This document shows, in pieces, positions 9,601-18,287 of a stretch of 32,347 bases of DNA. Numbering within the stretch: the first letter of the stretch is position 1; every line of letters starts with the position of its first letter. Made by a program: the position numbers and the translations under genes. The DNA is from a virus. The notes beneath the pieces were generated by a model. It saw only the letters and a list, made by a program, of their open reading frames with translations. It made no database searches and had not been told where the DNA came from. The stretch is from IMG/VR virus record IMGVR_UViG_3300030106_004480, positions 1 through 32,347 of that record; one strand, given 5' to 3'.

Positions 9601-9841
9601 CATACAGGAAGAATTTGAACAGGTTAAAGAAAACACAGATGCTGATAGTCCATTGGATAGGATCAGACAGTATTTAGAAATTGCTCGTAGATACGAAGGA
9701 ACGTCTGTGTCGCAAGCCTTATTAGAGGTTTTGCAAAGTGACAAAAGCGCAGCAGAAAAAGCAAGGGAAGCAGAAGAAGAGTTAGAAAATATTGGGTTAG
9801 CACGATTGCGTGACAAAACACAGCGAAATAGGAGTACATAA
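6647..9841 (+). CDS. Large repetitive virion protein (probable internal/ejected protein)
   Basis: This 1064-residue protein is low in hydrophobic residues and has no membrane segment. Order of regions: a basic N-terminus with NPYAQAAAA; a disordered Pro/Thr/Gln part with a run of 12 prolines (about residue 108); two 46-residue repeats starting MTVDDYQ/MTADDYQ with a third partial copy (residues 218-330); three units of about 20 residues around SGSTDAQQAMFDAQNQRF; a Gln/Ala/Arg coiled coil (380-450); and a second repeat field (about 690-945) with six copies of a TGQF-x-G-x-DTLA-like motif. Proteins of this kind follow the nozzle gene in many environmental podoviruses and are thought to be internal or ejection proteins. 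The role is inferred from position and composition. Confidence 0.6.
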   Translation: MAVSREPMLGSTSRRRRTNTTQYTNPYAQAAAARSAQRTTPKRYANPFSGQPANQPPQDPITQAITGGSTGGGFDDTVTPTGVNTDAQTAFQEQTGGKVAGSTPANMPPPPPPPPPPPPTMAQMQAPQTQNNPLPQGGMTSDQYQQVLRMNNQPTGNAFDPNAGNAMALAQAAQRPANQPFDDTVTPTGISTEVATSAPRDLPSMADAQAPSVAPAPMTVDDYQNILRGETQGIRDSIVTADDYNRLLSGAEDRITSAINADRMTADDYQNILRGETQGIRDAIVTADDYNRLLSGQGDRIVDAINQGRMTADDYQSLLRGETQGISDAIAGSTSAQQAMFDAQNQRFTDAISGSTDAQQAMFDAQNQRFTDAISGSTDAQRAMFEAQNQQLGGISGILEQQFAMQQAQQAQADQRRQAQLEMEAAQRAQNEQQAQLDMQRAQRINDRTRDLLSGYGGGTPAQREMMIAQAPTFQQQQLLRRAESRLQAPSGATDAQAAMFAAQTPTELPDVTGFRSPYADAAVAQGGDITAPTTYRNPYADAAAQQPDTGLRTADGRPQFQPRMPQLGRLANPGGNLQQRLEQEYLGRIDSANDPILASQIADQQLRQQEAQQGLVEQLSRYGVLRGGGDTAAALTRMAEGNERNRLALEAAAAQRRQGDLRDALAFDQARSSMNIAQRGQGLEERLAQDRLLDTALARDVTRAGQTGQFQGVDTLAAQEQRQRMNIAERGQTLEEQLGGETIQDRQQGRDIAAAELTGRFGDADTLAGRELALREDLTRRGDLRAQQAAESELFGRVITGTDAPITTLQGQRAASDLDTAGLAREATEAGLTGQFRGGDTTAERALESQLASDDLARQIQEAGVTGQYGGEDTLQSQVIESSLQNEALNRGLARAGATGLFREEGDTGAGTETLESRLRTAGLTGRLDDDITLAGRQAEQDLIGSILAASDPELEGRTDALAEALTRRLGEDFGPTQDEIVNDIQEEFEQVKENTDADSPLDRIRQYLEIARRYEGTSVSQALLEVLQSDKSAAEKAREAEEELENIGLARLRDKTQRNRST
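7299..7837 (+). repeat. In-gene repeat field (46-residue and 20-residue units)
   Basis: Within the 1064-residue gene, DNA from 7299 encodes units starting MTVDDYQNILRGETQGI (7299), MTADDYQNILRGETQGI (7437) and MTADDYQSLLRGETQGI (7575), a spacing of exactly 138 bp (46 codons). Each of the first two also holds VTADDYNRLLSG. They are followed by three copies of a unit around STDAQQAMFDAQNQRFTDAI (about 7647-7810), two of them nearly identical at DNA level. Near-identity of the DNA suggests recent duplication. Confidence 0.8.
8738..9465 (+). repeat. Six diverged TGxF-x-G-x-DTLA repeats
   Basis: The C-terminal third of the same protein repeats a motif of the form AGxTGQFxGxDTLAxxxL about every 30-70 residues. 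Copies are seen at TGQFQGVDTLA, TGRFGDADTLA, TGQFRGGDTTA, TGQYGGEDTLQ, TGLFREEGDTGAGTETL and TGRLDDDITLA. They alternate with charged helical linkers. The DNA copies are diverged, so this array is older than the 7299-7837 repeats. I recall this motif from large phage virion proteins, but cannot name a function. Confidence 0.7.
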
Positions 9842-10227
9842 TGGCAGCATTTCTCGCAGCAGCCGCACCATACATAGCATCAGCTGGTCTTAGCATCGGC
9901 CAAGGCATCATGGCGAATCGTGCGGCCAAGCGCCAGCAAGAGCGCATGGATAAAGAGGCAGCACAGGCCAAGCTGCTACAGAGCTTTGGCGCAAACGCCC
10001 AGCCCACGCAAGGCGGTATGCAGGGGCCGGGTATGGCACAGCAAGTTATGTCCGATCCACTGACGCAGCAACTGCTGACGAGTCTGATAGGCAAGGGGTT
10101 GAGTGGTATTGGTGGAGGACAAAGCGGTGGTGTAAGTGGCCTACAAAATCCAGCATTGTTGAAACAGCCTACTGCCCCTGTATATAGCACACAATTAGGT
10201 CAATTTAAACCACAGTTTGGTGGGTAA
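9841..10227 (+). CDS. Small internal virion / ejection protein candidate
   Basis: This 128-residue protein has an ATG that overlaps the previous stop. The first 28 residues are an Ala/Gly-rich hydrophobic helix (AAFLAAAAPYIASAGLSIGQGIM). A short basic/Gln helix follows (NRAAKRQQERMDKEAAQ), then Gly/Gln/Pro-rich, probably disordered sequence. An N-terminal hydrophobic stretch followed by a short coiled segment resembles the small ejection proteins of podoviruses (T7 gp14-like), which enter the cell envelope during DNA delivery. The composition is only suggestive. The neighbours are the other candidate ejection proteins, which fits the usual small-then-large order. Confidence 0.5.
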   Translation: MAAFLAAAAPYIASAGLSIGQGIMANRAAKRQQERMDKEAAQAKLLQSFGANAQPTQGGMQGPGMAQQVMSDPLTQQLLTSLIGKGLSGIGGGQSGGVSGLQNPALLKQPTAPVYSTQLGQFKPQFGG

Positions 10228-10232
10228 TAGTT

Positions 10233-12134
10233 ATGAATATGTTTAGCACGGGCAACCCCGAAGAAGACGAGCTATTAAAGCTATTGCGCCAGGGATTGAT
10301 AACGCCAGAGCAACTCGAAGATATGAGTGCTGGGCAACAAGCTGCACAAGAACTGCGTGGAGGCGTGAGTGATACGCTTATTCCAATGGGTTCGCGGCGT
10401 GATGCCACTGTAAGAGCGGCTGCAAGCCTACAGCCAGAAACCACAGCAATGGCACAAGCCCCTGCACAACGTGCTTCTACGCCTATGGCAAGTCGCAGTG
10501 AGGGCATGAAGGAGCGCAGTTTGACAGATATGCTCAAAGATAGAGCGTCTACTGCGACACCCATGCTTGATGAGCAGCGTGAAACCACGTTAAGAAGGCC
10601 AAGCTTACAGCCAGAAACTACTGCAACGGCTAAAGCTACTGTGCAACCCGACTTGAAACCAATGGCATCTCGTAGCGAAGACATGGAAGAGCCTAGTTTA
10701 ACAGGTGCTGTAGAAAGAGGGCTGTTACCTGGCGAAGAAGGATACGTTGAGCCAATAAGACCACCGAGTAGGATGTCGCAGGTTGCAGATTACCTCAAAG
10801 AAAACCCAGATGTAGCGGCTGCTGGCTTACAATCCATAGGGTCGTTAATTGCCAATATCGGCATGGCAAGAGGCCAAAAGAAAGCTGATGAGAAAACGCA
10901 ACAGCGAACGGCTCGAGCAAACCTTATTGGAGCTATTACGAGCGGTAGGGCAAGGCCGCAGGTGCAAGCAGAAACTCCAGACGCTGGGTTCTTAGGCCAA
11001 CTGGGAAGCGGTCTTGCTACTGCTGGTAAGTTAGGGTCTGACCTTATCAAGCAGCGCAACGTCATGGACTTGAAAGAGGGCGAGCTACAGAGAAAGGTTG
11101 CCGCTGATGCTGTAAGAGCCGCTAGAGTTGCCGCACAAAACAAGATGACAGACGCACAAATTGAAGACCTAATAGCGCGTCAAACACTAGCGATGACAGC
11201 AGAAGAGCGTAAGCAATTTGAAGCTGAATTTAGAAAGCAATACGGCATTGATTCACTAGAGTTAAAGAGGGTAGAGCAAGATCGACGTTTTGAACTTGAT
11301 AAGGAAAAGTTTGATAACAAAGTTTTGGGCGATGAGTTTTTACGCAATCTACAGCGCGAAGGTCAAGATATAGAAGAAAGAAAAATAGCTTTAAAAGAAG
11401 CCTATTTTGCGTTGGATGAAGCAGATAAAAAACAAGCTTGGGATTTAGCGATCAAACGATTTGGACTCGACGAAAAGAAATTTGGCTTAGATGAGAAGTT
11501 GTACGAGATCAAAAAAGAGGACGCTGAACGCAGAAGAGATGAAGCGATGAGGGAAGCCTCAGTTGCAGCAAGGCGAGAGCTTAGAGCAATAATAAAAGGA
11601 GATTTAAACGGAGACATATTAAAGCGTTACGTTGATTCGCAAAATGGATTATTCCCAACTATTGACGGTTTGAATGCGGCCTATAGTAATTTTATTGATG
11701 ATGCAAATGCTGCAAACATGAACGCAGTATTCCAGATGTATCAACGTCTATTTGACCCAGCAACTGTAAGAGAAGGTGACTTAGAGCTTCAGAGGCGTGG
11801 ACAGGGCATGGTTCTTGATATAACAGCATCAGCAGAAAGGTTAGGTGGAGGAGGTTTTGTCCTAGCAAAAGAACAAATAGAAAATATGAAGGATGTTGCC
11901 GATCAATACATCGCAAGTGCGCGGAAAGAAGCAAATAGGCGCTTAGACACCTATATAGACAATGTCATTTTAGGTGAAGGGGCAACGGCTACCCAACTAC
12001 GTCAAGCAGACGCTTTGAGGGCTTATTATGCGCCAATATTTGGAGATCCCATGACGCAAGGTGGAGAGACGGGCGGTGGTCGCACAGGCACTGCTGGGGC
12101 TGATTTTGTCAGTGAAAATTATAGCGGTGAGTAA
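10233..12134 (+). CDS. Coiled-coil virion protein (probable ejection protein)
   Basis: This 633-residue protein starts 5 bases after the previous gene. The N-terminal 170 residues are disordered and contain an internal duplication: SLQPETTAMAQ...PMASRSEGM (about residues 65-91) and SLQPETTATAK...PMASRSEDM (about 123-150). A short helical region near 185-215 (NPDVAAAGLQSIGSLIANIGMARG) is followed by a very long charged coiled coil, about 290-450, rich in E, K, R and D. The C-terminal 180 residues look globular. No enzymatic motif is visible. The position between two other large helical proteins, and before the tail fibre, suggests the ejectosome or internal core. Confidence 0.55.
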   Translation: MNMFSTGNPEEDELLKLLRQGLITPEQLEDMSAGQQAAQELRGGVSDTLIPMGSRRDATVRAAASLQPETTAMAQAPAQRASTPMASRSEGMKERSLTDMLKDRASTATPMLDEQRETTLRRPSLQPETTATAKATVQPDLKPMASRSEDMEEPSLTGAVERGLLPGEEGYVEPIRPPSRMSQVADYLKENPDVAAAGLQSIGSLIANIGMARGQKKADEKTQQRTARANLIGAITSGRARPQVQAETPDAGFLGQLGSGLATAGKLGSDLIKQRNVMDLKEGELQRKVAADAVRAARVAAQNKMTDAQIEDLIARQTLAMTAEERKQFEAEFRKQYGIDSLELKRVEQDRRFELDKEKFDNKVLGDEFLRNLQREGQDIEERKIALKEAYFALDEADKKQAWDLAIKRFGLDEKKFGLDEKLYEIKKEDAERRRDEAMREASVAARRELRAIIKGDLNGDILKRYVDSQNGLFPTIDGLNAAYSNFIDDANAANMNAVFQMYQRLFDPATVREGDLELQRRGQGMVLDITASAERLGGGGFVLAKEQIENMKDVADQYIASARKEANRRLDTYIDNVILGEGATATQLRQADALRAYYAPIFGDPMTQGGETGGGRTGTAGADFVSENYSGE

Positions 12135-12140
12135 ATAAAA

Positions 12141-14978
12141 ATGGCAGAAGAAAAGCAGTTTTTCAACACATACATCGAAGCTGGCGAGTCCCTCAAAAGG
12201 GATTATCCCAACAATAAAAAGCTCCAACTAAAAGACTCCGAGTCGTTAGGGATCGAATTTGCCGAAGCAAAAAGCGACAGGGTAGTAATCCGCGAACAGC
12301 GCAGAGGTGAACGTGCGCCTTTCCCGTACGGCAAGGATGAAGGGTTTAACGTCCTCAAGGCAGTTGGCAATATACCCCGAAGCTATGTTGAAGAAGCTGA
12401 GAATACTGCTCAAGCCTTACTTAGTCCCATACAGACAACAAAAGCACTCGCACGTACAGCAGCAGGGGCCGCAGAGACACTCGCCTTCCCAGGAGCAAAG
12501 CCTCCGATTAGCGCAGAAAATGTAGAAGCATTTGAGGGCGCTAAAGAGGACTTTCGGCAATCTATGTCGGATAGAGAAATTCAAGAAAATCCAGTTGCGG
12601 CAATAAGTAACGCTCTTCTTTTTCCTGGGCTTCTTGCAAAGGCTGGTAAGGCTGCTACGAGGGCAGCGGCAGCGAGGATGAGGGGTGCAGATAAAGTGCC
12701 AGAGGCAAGTGAACCAAGGCCATTTTTTGAGCAGTTTCAACAACCAAGAGGTGCGGCTCAAACAACAAGGGCTGATTTTGTGGTCGATGATAGCGGCCAA
12801 GCCACTGCATCTGCAAGAAGAGAAAGACAACGCGCAGGTGAACCTGCAAGTCCATTAGCTCCAACGAAACGATTGGAGTTTCCCAAGCCCAATAAGGCAA
12901 AACGGGCTGAAGCACTTGATCGGATTGGTGATGTTCTTGAGCGCGTTGAATACGACATACAAGGCATTGACCCGACAACGGGTATTATGAAAGCACCTGG
13001 ATTAATGGCGCGGTTGGGAGGAGGATTAGCAAAGAGTGTTGCTGACCGGACTATAAGGAAGCCAATAAAGCTTACTTACGAAGCCGTTGAGCGTACCATG
13101 CGCGATAATCCCTACTTGCAAGGGGCTGTGCAAGCGGCCAAGAACATGAGGCAACAAGCTGCGGATGCAGCCGCTGAAGCGCGTAAAGATCCTTTCAATA
13201 AAATAAAAGACTTTTATCAAAGAGGCCGAGAAAAGGTTCAAGGAGCAGCAGAGAGGGGCCAACAGCAAGCCGAGGCAACTATAGGGCAGCGCGTTACGGC
13301 GCCTGGATTGTTTAGGGGGCTAGCAGAAAACGTTTTCGGGTTCACTTGGAATGTCGGCCCCAACTTGGTGCGCCAGATGTTTGACTATGCTGAGTCTGAT
13401 GCTACGGCGAGAAACGCAATGCTTGAGGCTATCAGACAATCAGACGTAGTCGTAGATGGTCAGAAGATAAATGGCGATGCGGTAGTTGCTAAAGGGCTGA
13501 TGAAGGATCTCAATGAGGCAGTGAAAGAGTATTATGACAATGCTGAAGAAGTACATGCGAAAATGAGAGCGCCCCTTCAGCTTGATAAAGTCTATGTCCC
13601 TGTAACAGACTTCCGTCAGCGCATTGTAGAGAGCTTGCCAGGAAGCATCACATTAGAAAATGTAGATGGCGTTGGTAAATTTGAGTTTGACCCATTGTTT
13701 GGTGAGACAGGCAAAAATGCCGTTTCGCAGGTGTTGAACGCAATTTATGACTCTAGGTTAGGGAATGAGGCCATAAGTTTAGAGCGACTTGATAAAGTCA
13801 AGCAGTTGATCAGACAGGTCTTGTACGAAGGGACGCTTGAGTCAAGCACAGATGCGGCAAAAGCGTTGCGCTCGATGTATGCGGCAACAAGGCAGTATGT
13901 GGGAGAAATAGCTGACAATCCAGACGTTATGAATGCTTATTTTTCAGCGCGTAGAGCGGATGAAGTAGAGGAATTTTTAAGAAAAAATGCATTGACGGGT
14001 GGCGGTATGCAAGGCATGATACCGAATAGCATACTTGGCAAGATTGCCGATGAGAATGTAGCGCCTGTTGTGGGTGTTGGGGCTGGCGAATACAGTGCGG
14101 CGATGCGCCAATACTTTAATCACCAAAACTTCATGGATCGTCTGAACGATGACTTGCGACTCACTGCTCCAGAGCGCAGAACGATGGTGCAAATTGACGA
14201 TGACAACAGGCCCGTGTTAGATGACGCTGGAAACCCCGTTATGGAAGAAATCCTAACGCAGAAGGGCAAAGAAAGAGAAGTTCTTCGCTCAGTTTCTAAC
14301 GTATTTGAAGATGACTCTGGGTTGGCTCTACAGACTCTCACAGAGCTTGCAGAAGCAACGAATAATCCTACGCTACTTGCCAAGGTTATTGGCTTTAACT
14401 TGCGCCCTCAGATTGCAGGTGGATTGGCTCCCAGGGGCGAAGTTGGGCAAGCTGGTAGAAGTGCAGCAGGTTCGATCTTACATCCCATAGCGATGATTGG
14501 ATTGGCATTGGAATTGCCTCCAACCATAGCCATGTTTAGCCCTAAATACGGTTCGCAGGTAATGATTAGAGCGTTTTCTCCGGAAGGTCAAGAAGTGGCC
14601 TCTCGTATGCGAAGAGTATACGAACAGTTTAAAGAGAATTCTGCAAGCTACATCAGAGATGAAATGCCAAATGACTTTGAAAGGTTTCGCAAATTTGCCG
14701 CAGAGAGCTTAGATGTGGACGTAGACAAAGTCACGCCAGCGCAAGCTGCGGAATATTTTGACGAGTTCATGGCATTCGATGAAGCGGTTCAAACGCTGCC
14801 AAGGAGAAGCGTATCGCGCTTACAGGATTTTTTACGGGTAGGCCGAGCCTATGAGTCTATGCAAGAGGCTGGAGAACGCGAAGACAAGAGGTTGGATTTA
14901 CTTAAAAGATTGAGCAGGTCTGGTCAAGCTGTTCCAAGGAATTTACGAGGTGGCGGTATGCCACAACCAGCAAGATAG
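12141..14978 (+). CDS. Large helical virion protein (probable ejection protein)
   Basis: This 945-residue protein starts 6 bases after the previous stop. The N-terminal 170 residues include an amphipathic Ala-rich helix (NPVAAISNALLFPGLLAKAGKAATRAAAARMRG) that could contact membrane. A disordered segment rich in Pro/Arg follows. From about residue 250 the protein is mostly helical, with many basic and Ala-rich stretches. A short hydrophobic stretch, HPIAMIGLALELPPTIAMF, lies near residue 785. I see no lysozyme, transglycosylase or protease catalytic motif, unlike T7 gp16. Length, composition and place just before the tail fibre suit the largest internal/ejected protein of a podovirus. Function is inferred. 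Confidence 0.55.
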   Translation: MAEEKQFFNTYIEAGESLKRDYPNNKKLQLKDSESLGIEFAEAKSDRVVIREQRRGERAPFPYGKDEGFNVLKAVGNIPRSYVEEAENTAQALLSPIQTTKALARTAAGAAETLAFPGAKPPISAENVEAFEGAKEDFRQSMSDREIQENPVAAISNALLFPGLLAKAGKAATRAAAARMRGADKVPEASEPRPFFEQFQQPRGAAQTTRADFVVDDSGQATASARRERQRAGEPASPLAPTKRLEFPKPNKAKRAEALDRIGDVLERVEYDIQGIDPTTGIMKAPGLMARLGGGLAKSVADRTIRKPIKLTYEAVERTMRDNPYLQGAVQAAKNMRQQAADAAAEARKDPFNKIKDFYQRGREKVQGAAERGQQQAEATIGQRVTAPGLFRGLAENVFGFTWNVGPNLVRQMFDYAESDATARNAMLEAIRQSDVVVDGQKINGDAVVAKGLMKDLNEAVKEYYDNAEEVHAKMRAPLQLDKVYVPVTDFRQRIVESLPGSITLENVDGVGKFEFDPLFGETGKNAVSQVLNAIYDSRLGNEAISLERLDKVKQLIRQVLYEGTLESSTDAAKALRSMYAATRQYVGEIADNPDVMNAYFSARRADEVEEFLRKNALTGGGMQGMIPNSILGKIADENVAPVVGVGAGEYSAAMRQYFNHQNFMDRLNDDLRLTAPERRTMVQIDDDNRPVLDDAGNPVMEEILTQKGKEREVLRSVSNVFEDDSGLALQTLTELAEATNNPTLLAKVIGFNLRPQIAGGLAPRGEVGQAGRSAAGSILHPIAMIGLALELPPTIAMFSPKYGSQVMIRAFSPEGQEVASRMRRVYEQFKENSASYIRDEMPNDFERFRKFAAESLDVDVDKVTPAQAAEYFDEFMAFDEAVQTLPRRSVSRLQDFLRVGRAYESMQEAGEREDKRLDLLKRLSRSGQAVPRNLRGGGMPQPAR

Positions 14979-14987
14979 GAATAACTA

Positions 14988-17900
14988 ATGGGAACCGTAT
15001 CAAGAGTACACACATTTTCCAGCGGCGCGATCCTTACAGCAGCCCAGCTGAACAACGAGTTCGACAACTTGCTGACTTCCAGCGCCATCAACGGTGGGCT
15101 GGACGCAACGAATCTGGGCGTAACCGCTGGACAGGCTACAGCGTCGAAGGCGTTGGTCGTTGATGGATCGCGCAACTTAGCCGATGGCACGGCTGGCAAC
15201 CGCATCAACAATTTAGCCCTATCTGGCACGTTTGAGTCCACGGGCTTAGTTACAGCTACTGCGGGTATTACATCCGGGTCAAACATTGTATCCGACACCG
15301 ACAGCACGGACGATCTGGGAACGACAGGCGTACGCTGGCGTAACCTGTATGTGGACGATGTAACCGTTACCAACAACGTATCTATCGGCGGCACATTGAC
15401 GCTGACGGGTGGTCTGACTCTCAACGGCAATGTCGCTATCGGAGATAGTGCATCAGATACGCTCACGGTCAACAGCACGATCACCAGCAACCTCATCTTC
15501 ACGGACAACACCTACGACATCGGTGCATCGGGAGCTACACGCCCCCGTGACCTGCATCTAAGCCGCAATGCGCTTATGGGCGGCACACTGGGCGTAACTG
15601 GCCTCATCACAGCTACAGGTGGCGTAAGCGGTGCGTTGACAGGCAACGTCACAGGAAATGTAACTGGTAATCTTACTGGAAACGTAACTGGCAATGTGAC
15701 GGGTGATGTAACAGGCGATGTCACAGGTAACATCAGCGGTAACGTCACAGGCGGCACGATCAGCGGTAGTACGGGAACTTTCAGCGGTGATTTAACAGTT
15801 GCAACTAATGTGTTTTTTGTAGACGCAAGCGGGTCTGCGGTTGGGCTTGGGACTAATTCTCTCAACGCCTACAACTCTGCTCATCGCGCACTTGAGTTAG
15901 GAACGAGAGGCGCTAATATAGCAGGGCGCACAGACTCAGACACGATATACGTCAATGCCAACTCATTTCAACACACAGACGGCAACTGGAAATACAATAG
16001 CACGGATGAGGCATCTCAGTATTACCAGACGGGTGGCACACACAACTGGCGTAGAGCCGCATCGGGTACAGCAGGGACTAATATTACATGGACAACGCAA
16101 GCGGTTCTGGACAGTACTGGGTTGGGCATAGGCACAAGTTCGCCAGAGGAGTCTCTAACAATACACGGCGGCGGCTCAACTGCATCTACTGTCAACATAA
16201 CGGGTGGCGCATCGGGTAACGACAACGCAACACTCGCGTCTGATTACAGCCTGTATTATCAGATTGACGCTAATAACAGCGTAGGCAGTAGACGATACGA
16301 GTGGCGTGTGGGCGGCAAAGGCTACTCGGACGGTAGCGCGTTGATGACGCTCCTAAGCTCGGGGAATCTGGGCCTCTCAGCGCAATCACCAACAGTAAAA
16401 ATACACGCATCGGGGAGCAGTACTAATAGCGCACTTAGACTTGATGAGTCTAATTCCTCGGCCAGTTCATATCTCGGTTACATTGATACGAGCGGGAATT
16501 TTGGGATTGATGTAAATGGTGGCGGGTATTTGCGGTTTGCTGTCGGAAGCGCAGAGCGTTTGAGAATTGATGCATCTGGTCTTGTCGCTATTGGAAGCAC
16601 TTCACCTTCTTCTTATTCTGCAAGCGCAGATGATTTTGTTATTGCTAAAGATGCTTCTGCTGTTGGAATGACTATAAGATCCAGTTCAACAGGCACTGGT
16701 AATATCTTTTTTGCGAACAGTGAGGCGAGCAATGCGAATAATGGTGTTATAATATTCAATCACAGTACAGGCGAGTTTAGTTTTGACAATTATGTCAGTG
16801 GAAGTCATTACACATTTAATCTTAGTAACAGCGAAAAACTCAGATTAGACAGTACTGGATTGGGCGTGGGATCGAACTCGCCACAGGCATTGATACATGC
16901 ACAGGCGGCAGATGGTGCAGTAGGCGGTGCGATAAAATACACAGCAGATTCTGTGGCAAGCGGATATTTAAGCGCATCTACAGATGGTACTGTGTTAGCT
17001 ACAGATACAGCGGATATTACGTTCCGCTTAGGCGTTACTGGAAACGACCCAACGGACACTGGAGCAGAAGCGGTTCGTATAAAAAGCACTGGAATGGGCG
17101 TGTTATGTAGCCCTTCTGCACCTCTTGCAGTAGCATCTAAAGCGTCAACGTATGAGGGTATGGAGTTGGTCACGCCATCGGGTGATGGGTCTGGCAAATT
17201 TCAATTTGGTGTTCACGACTTAGGTGGAAGTGCGGGGCGTGGGATTGAGTTTCGCAGAGGCGGCAGTGACGGCTTTGATACGCTATCTCTCGCTATTAAT
17301 GATGCTGGCAATATGGGGTTGGGCCTAACTCCCAGTACGTTTAGTGTCGGTACAGCATTTGAGGTGGGTGGTGCGGGTAATGCTCTTTGGTATAGCGGAA
17401 GTGCGGGTGACATTATATTACGCTCAAACGTCTATTATAATAGCGGTGATAAGTACGGAGCGAACGGACACGCAACGCAAATTAAAATGAACAACAGCGG
17501 TGCGTTTGAGTTTTATACTGCCCCTTCTGGCACTGCTAATGCGGCTGTTACGCTGTCTAAAATAATGGAACTTAGTCAAGGCTCTTTAATATTAGAAGAC
17601 TCAAGCTCAAATTCAAACCCATTTATTCGGGTAAAAAATGATGCACGAGAATACAATTTACAGGTAGCAGGTGCGCGGTCAGACAGTTTTGAGATTTACG
17701 ATAACACGGCAGGAACACAAAGACTGACTATCGACTCGTCTGGCAATCTGATTGTTGGCACTACGGTGTCCACGCCCTCTGGCAATAATGTTGTTGGCAT
17801 ATGGAATAGCATCGGGACAGGTAGCTATGCTGGAGTTCTTAGAGTCGGTCACAGCACATCAAATGTCTCTGGCAGCGGGTATGTGGATTTTTGGTATAAT

Positions 17901-18275
17901 GGAGGTAATATTGGCAGTATTAGTCAAAACGGAACGACTGCTGTTGCATATAACACCACCTCTGACTATCGCATTAAAGAAAATGTAGTAGGCATCACAG
18001 ACGGCATCACGCGCATTAAATCGCTCAAACCATCACGTTTTAACTTTATCGCAGAAGCTGATCGCACGGTTGATGGATTCGTAGCGCATGAGGTGTCTGA
18101 CATTGTGCCAGAGGCTATCACTGGCGCGAAAGATGCAGTAGACGATAAGGGCAATCCGCAGTATCAAGGCATCGACCAGAGCAAACTTGTTCCGTTGCTG
18201 ACAGCCGCACTACAAGAAGCAATTAAAAAAATAGAAACCCTTGAAACCAAAGTGGCCGCACTGGAAGCGGCATAA
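14988..18275 (+). CDS. Tail fibre/spike with C-terminal S74 self-cleaving chaperone
   Basis: This 1095-residue receptor-binding protein has four visible parts. The N-terminal anchoring segment (FSSGAILTAAQLNNEFDNLL) is typical of podovirus fibres. A shaft follows with ten Gly-Asn-Val-Thr-like units (about residues 218-257). A long beta-rich shaft and body repeats STGLGIG or STGLGVG units followed by SP. The C-terminus is a peptidase S74 intramolecular chaperone domain. That domain begins at TSDYRIKENV, with the expected catalytic pair Ser992 and Lys997. It continues to FNFIAEADRTVDGFVAHEV and ends in a coiled coil (EAIKKIETLETKVAALEAA). In this family the chaperone trimerises the fibre and then cuts itself off before Ser. 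It binds the host surface. Confidence 0.85.
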   Translation: MGTVSRVHTFSSGAILTAAQLNNEFDNLLTSSAINGGLDATNLGVTAGQATASKALVVDGSRNLADGTAGNRINNLALSGTFESTGLVTATAGITSGSNIVSDTDSTDDLGTTGVRWRNLYVDDVTVTNNVSIGGTLTLTGGLTLNGNVAIGDSASDTLTVNSTITSNLIFTDNTYDIGASGATRPRDLHLSRNALMGGTLGVTGLITATGGVSGALTGNVTGNVTGNLTGNVTGNVTGDVTGDVTGNISGNVTGGTISGSTGTFSGDLTVATNVFFVDASGSAVGLGTNSLNAYNSAHRALELGTRGANIAGRTDSDTIYVNANSFQHTDGNWKYNSTDEASQYYQTGGTHNWRRAASGTAGTNITWTTQAVLDSTGLGIGTSSPEESLTIHGGGSTASTVNITGGASGNDNATLASDYSLYYQIDANNSVGSRRYEWRVGGKGYSDGSALMTLLSSGNLGLSAQSPTVKIHASGSSTNSALRLDESNSSASSYLGYIDTSGNFGIDVNGGGYLRFAVGSAERLRIDASGLVAIGSTSPSSYSASADDFVIAKDASAVGMTIRSSSTGTGNIFFANSEASNANNGVIIFNHSTGEFSFDNYVSGSHYTFNLSNSEKLRLDSTGLGVGSNSPQALIHAQAADGAVGGAIKYTADSVASGYLSASTDGTVLATDTADITFRLGVTGNDPTDTGAEAVRIKSTGMGVLCSPSAPLAVASKASTYEGMELVTPSGDGSGKFQFGVHDLGGSAGRGIEFRRGGSDGFDTLSLAINDAGNMGLGLTPSTFSVGTAFEVGGAGNALWYSGSAGDIILRSNVYYNSGDKYGANGHATQIKMNNSGAFEFYTAPSGTANAAVTLSKIMELSQGSLILEDSSSNSNPFIRVKNDAREYNLQVAGARSDSFEIYDNTAGTQRLTIDSSGNLIVGTTVSTPSGNNVVGIWNSIGTGSYAGVLRVGHSTSNVSGSGYVDFWYNGGNIGSISQNGTTAVAYNTTSDYRIKENVVGITDGITRIKSLKPSRFNFIAEADRTVDGFVAHEVSDIVPEAITGAKDAVDDKGNPQYQGIDQSKLVPLLTAALQEAIKKIETLETKVAALEAA
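15639..15758 (+). repeat. Ten tandem 12-bp units in tail fibre gene
   Basis: Ten consecutive 12-bp units of the form ACAGGCAACGTC encode Thr-Gly-Asn-Val-like tetrapeptides in the fibre shaft. Units start every 12 bases from 15639. Synonymous differences between units (GTC, GTA, GTG; AAC, AAT) show that selection holds the peptide, not the DNA. Gain or loss of units by slippage would keep the frame and change shaft length. Confidence 0.85.
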
Positions 18276-18287
18276 GGAGAATAACTA

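Noticed and set aside
9223-9816. A 197-residue - strand ORF opposite the 1064-residue gene.
   Set aside because: It is Ser/Ala-rich and mirrors the codon bias of the + strand gene, with no ribosome site and no neighbours on that strand.
14924-15511. A 195-residue - strand ORF opposite the tail-fibre start.
   Set aside because: Val/Pro/Ser-rich antisense shadow of the Gly/Asn/Thr-rich fibre gene, without a ribosome site or operon context.
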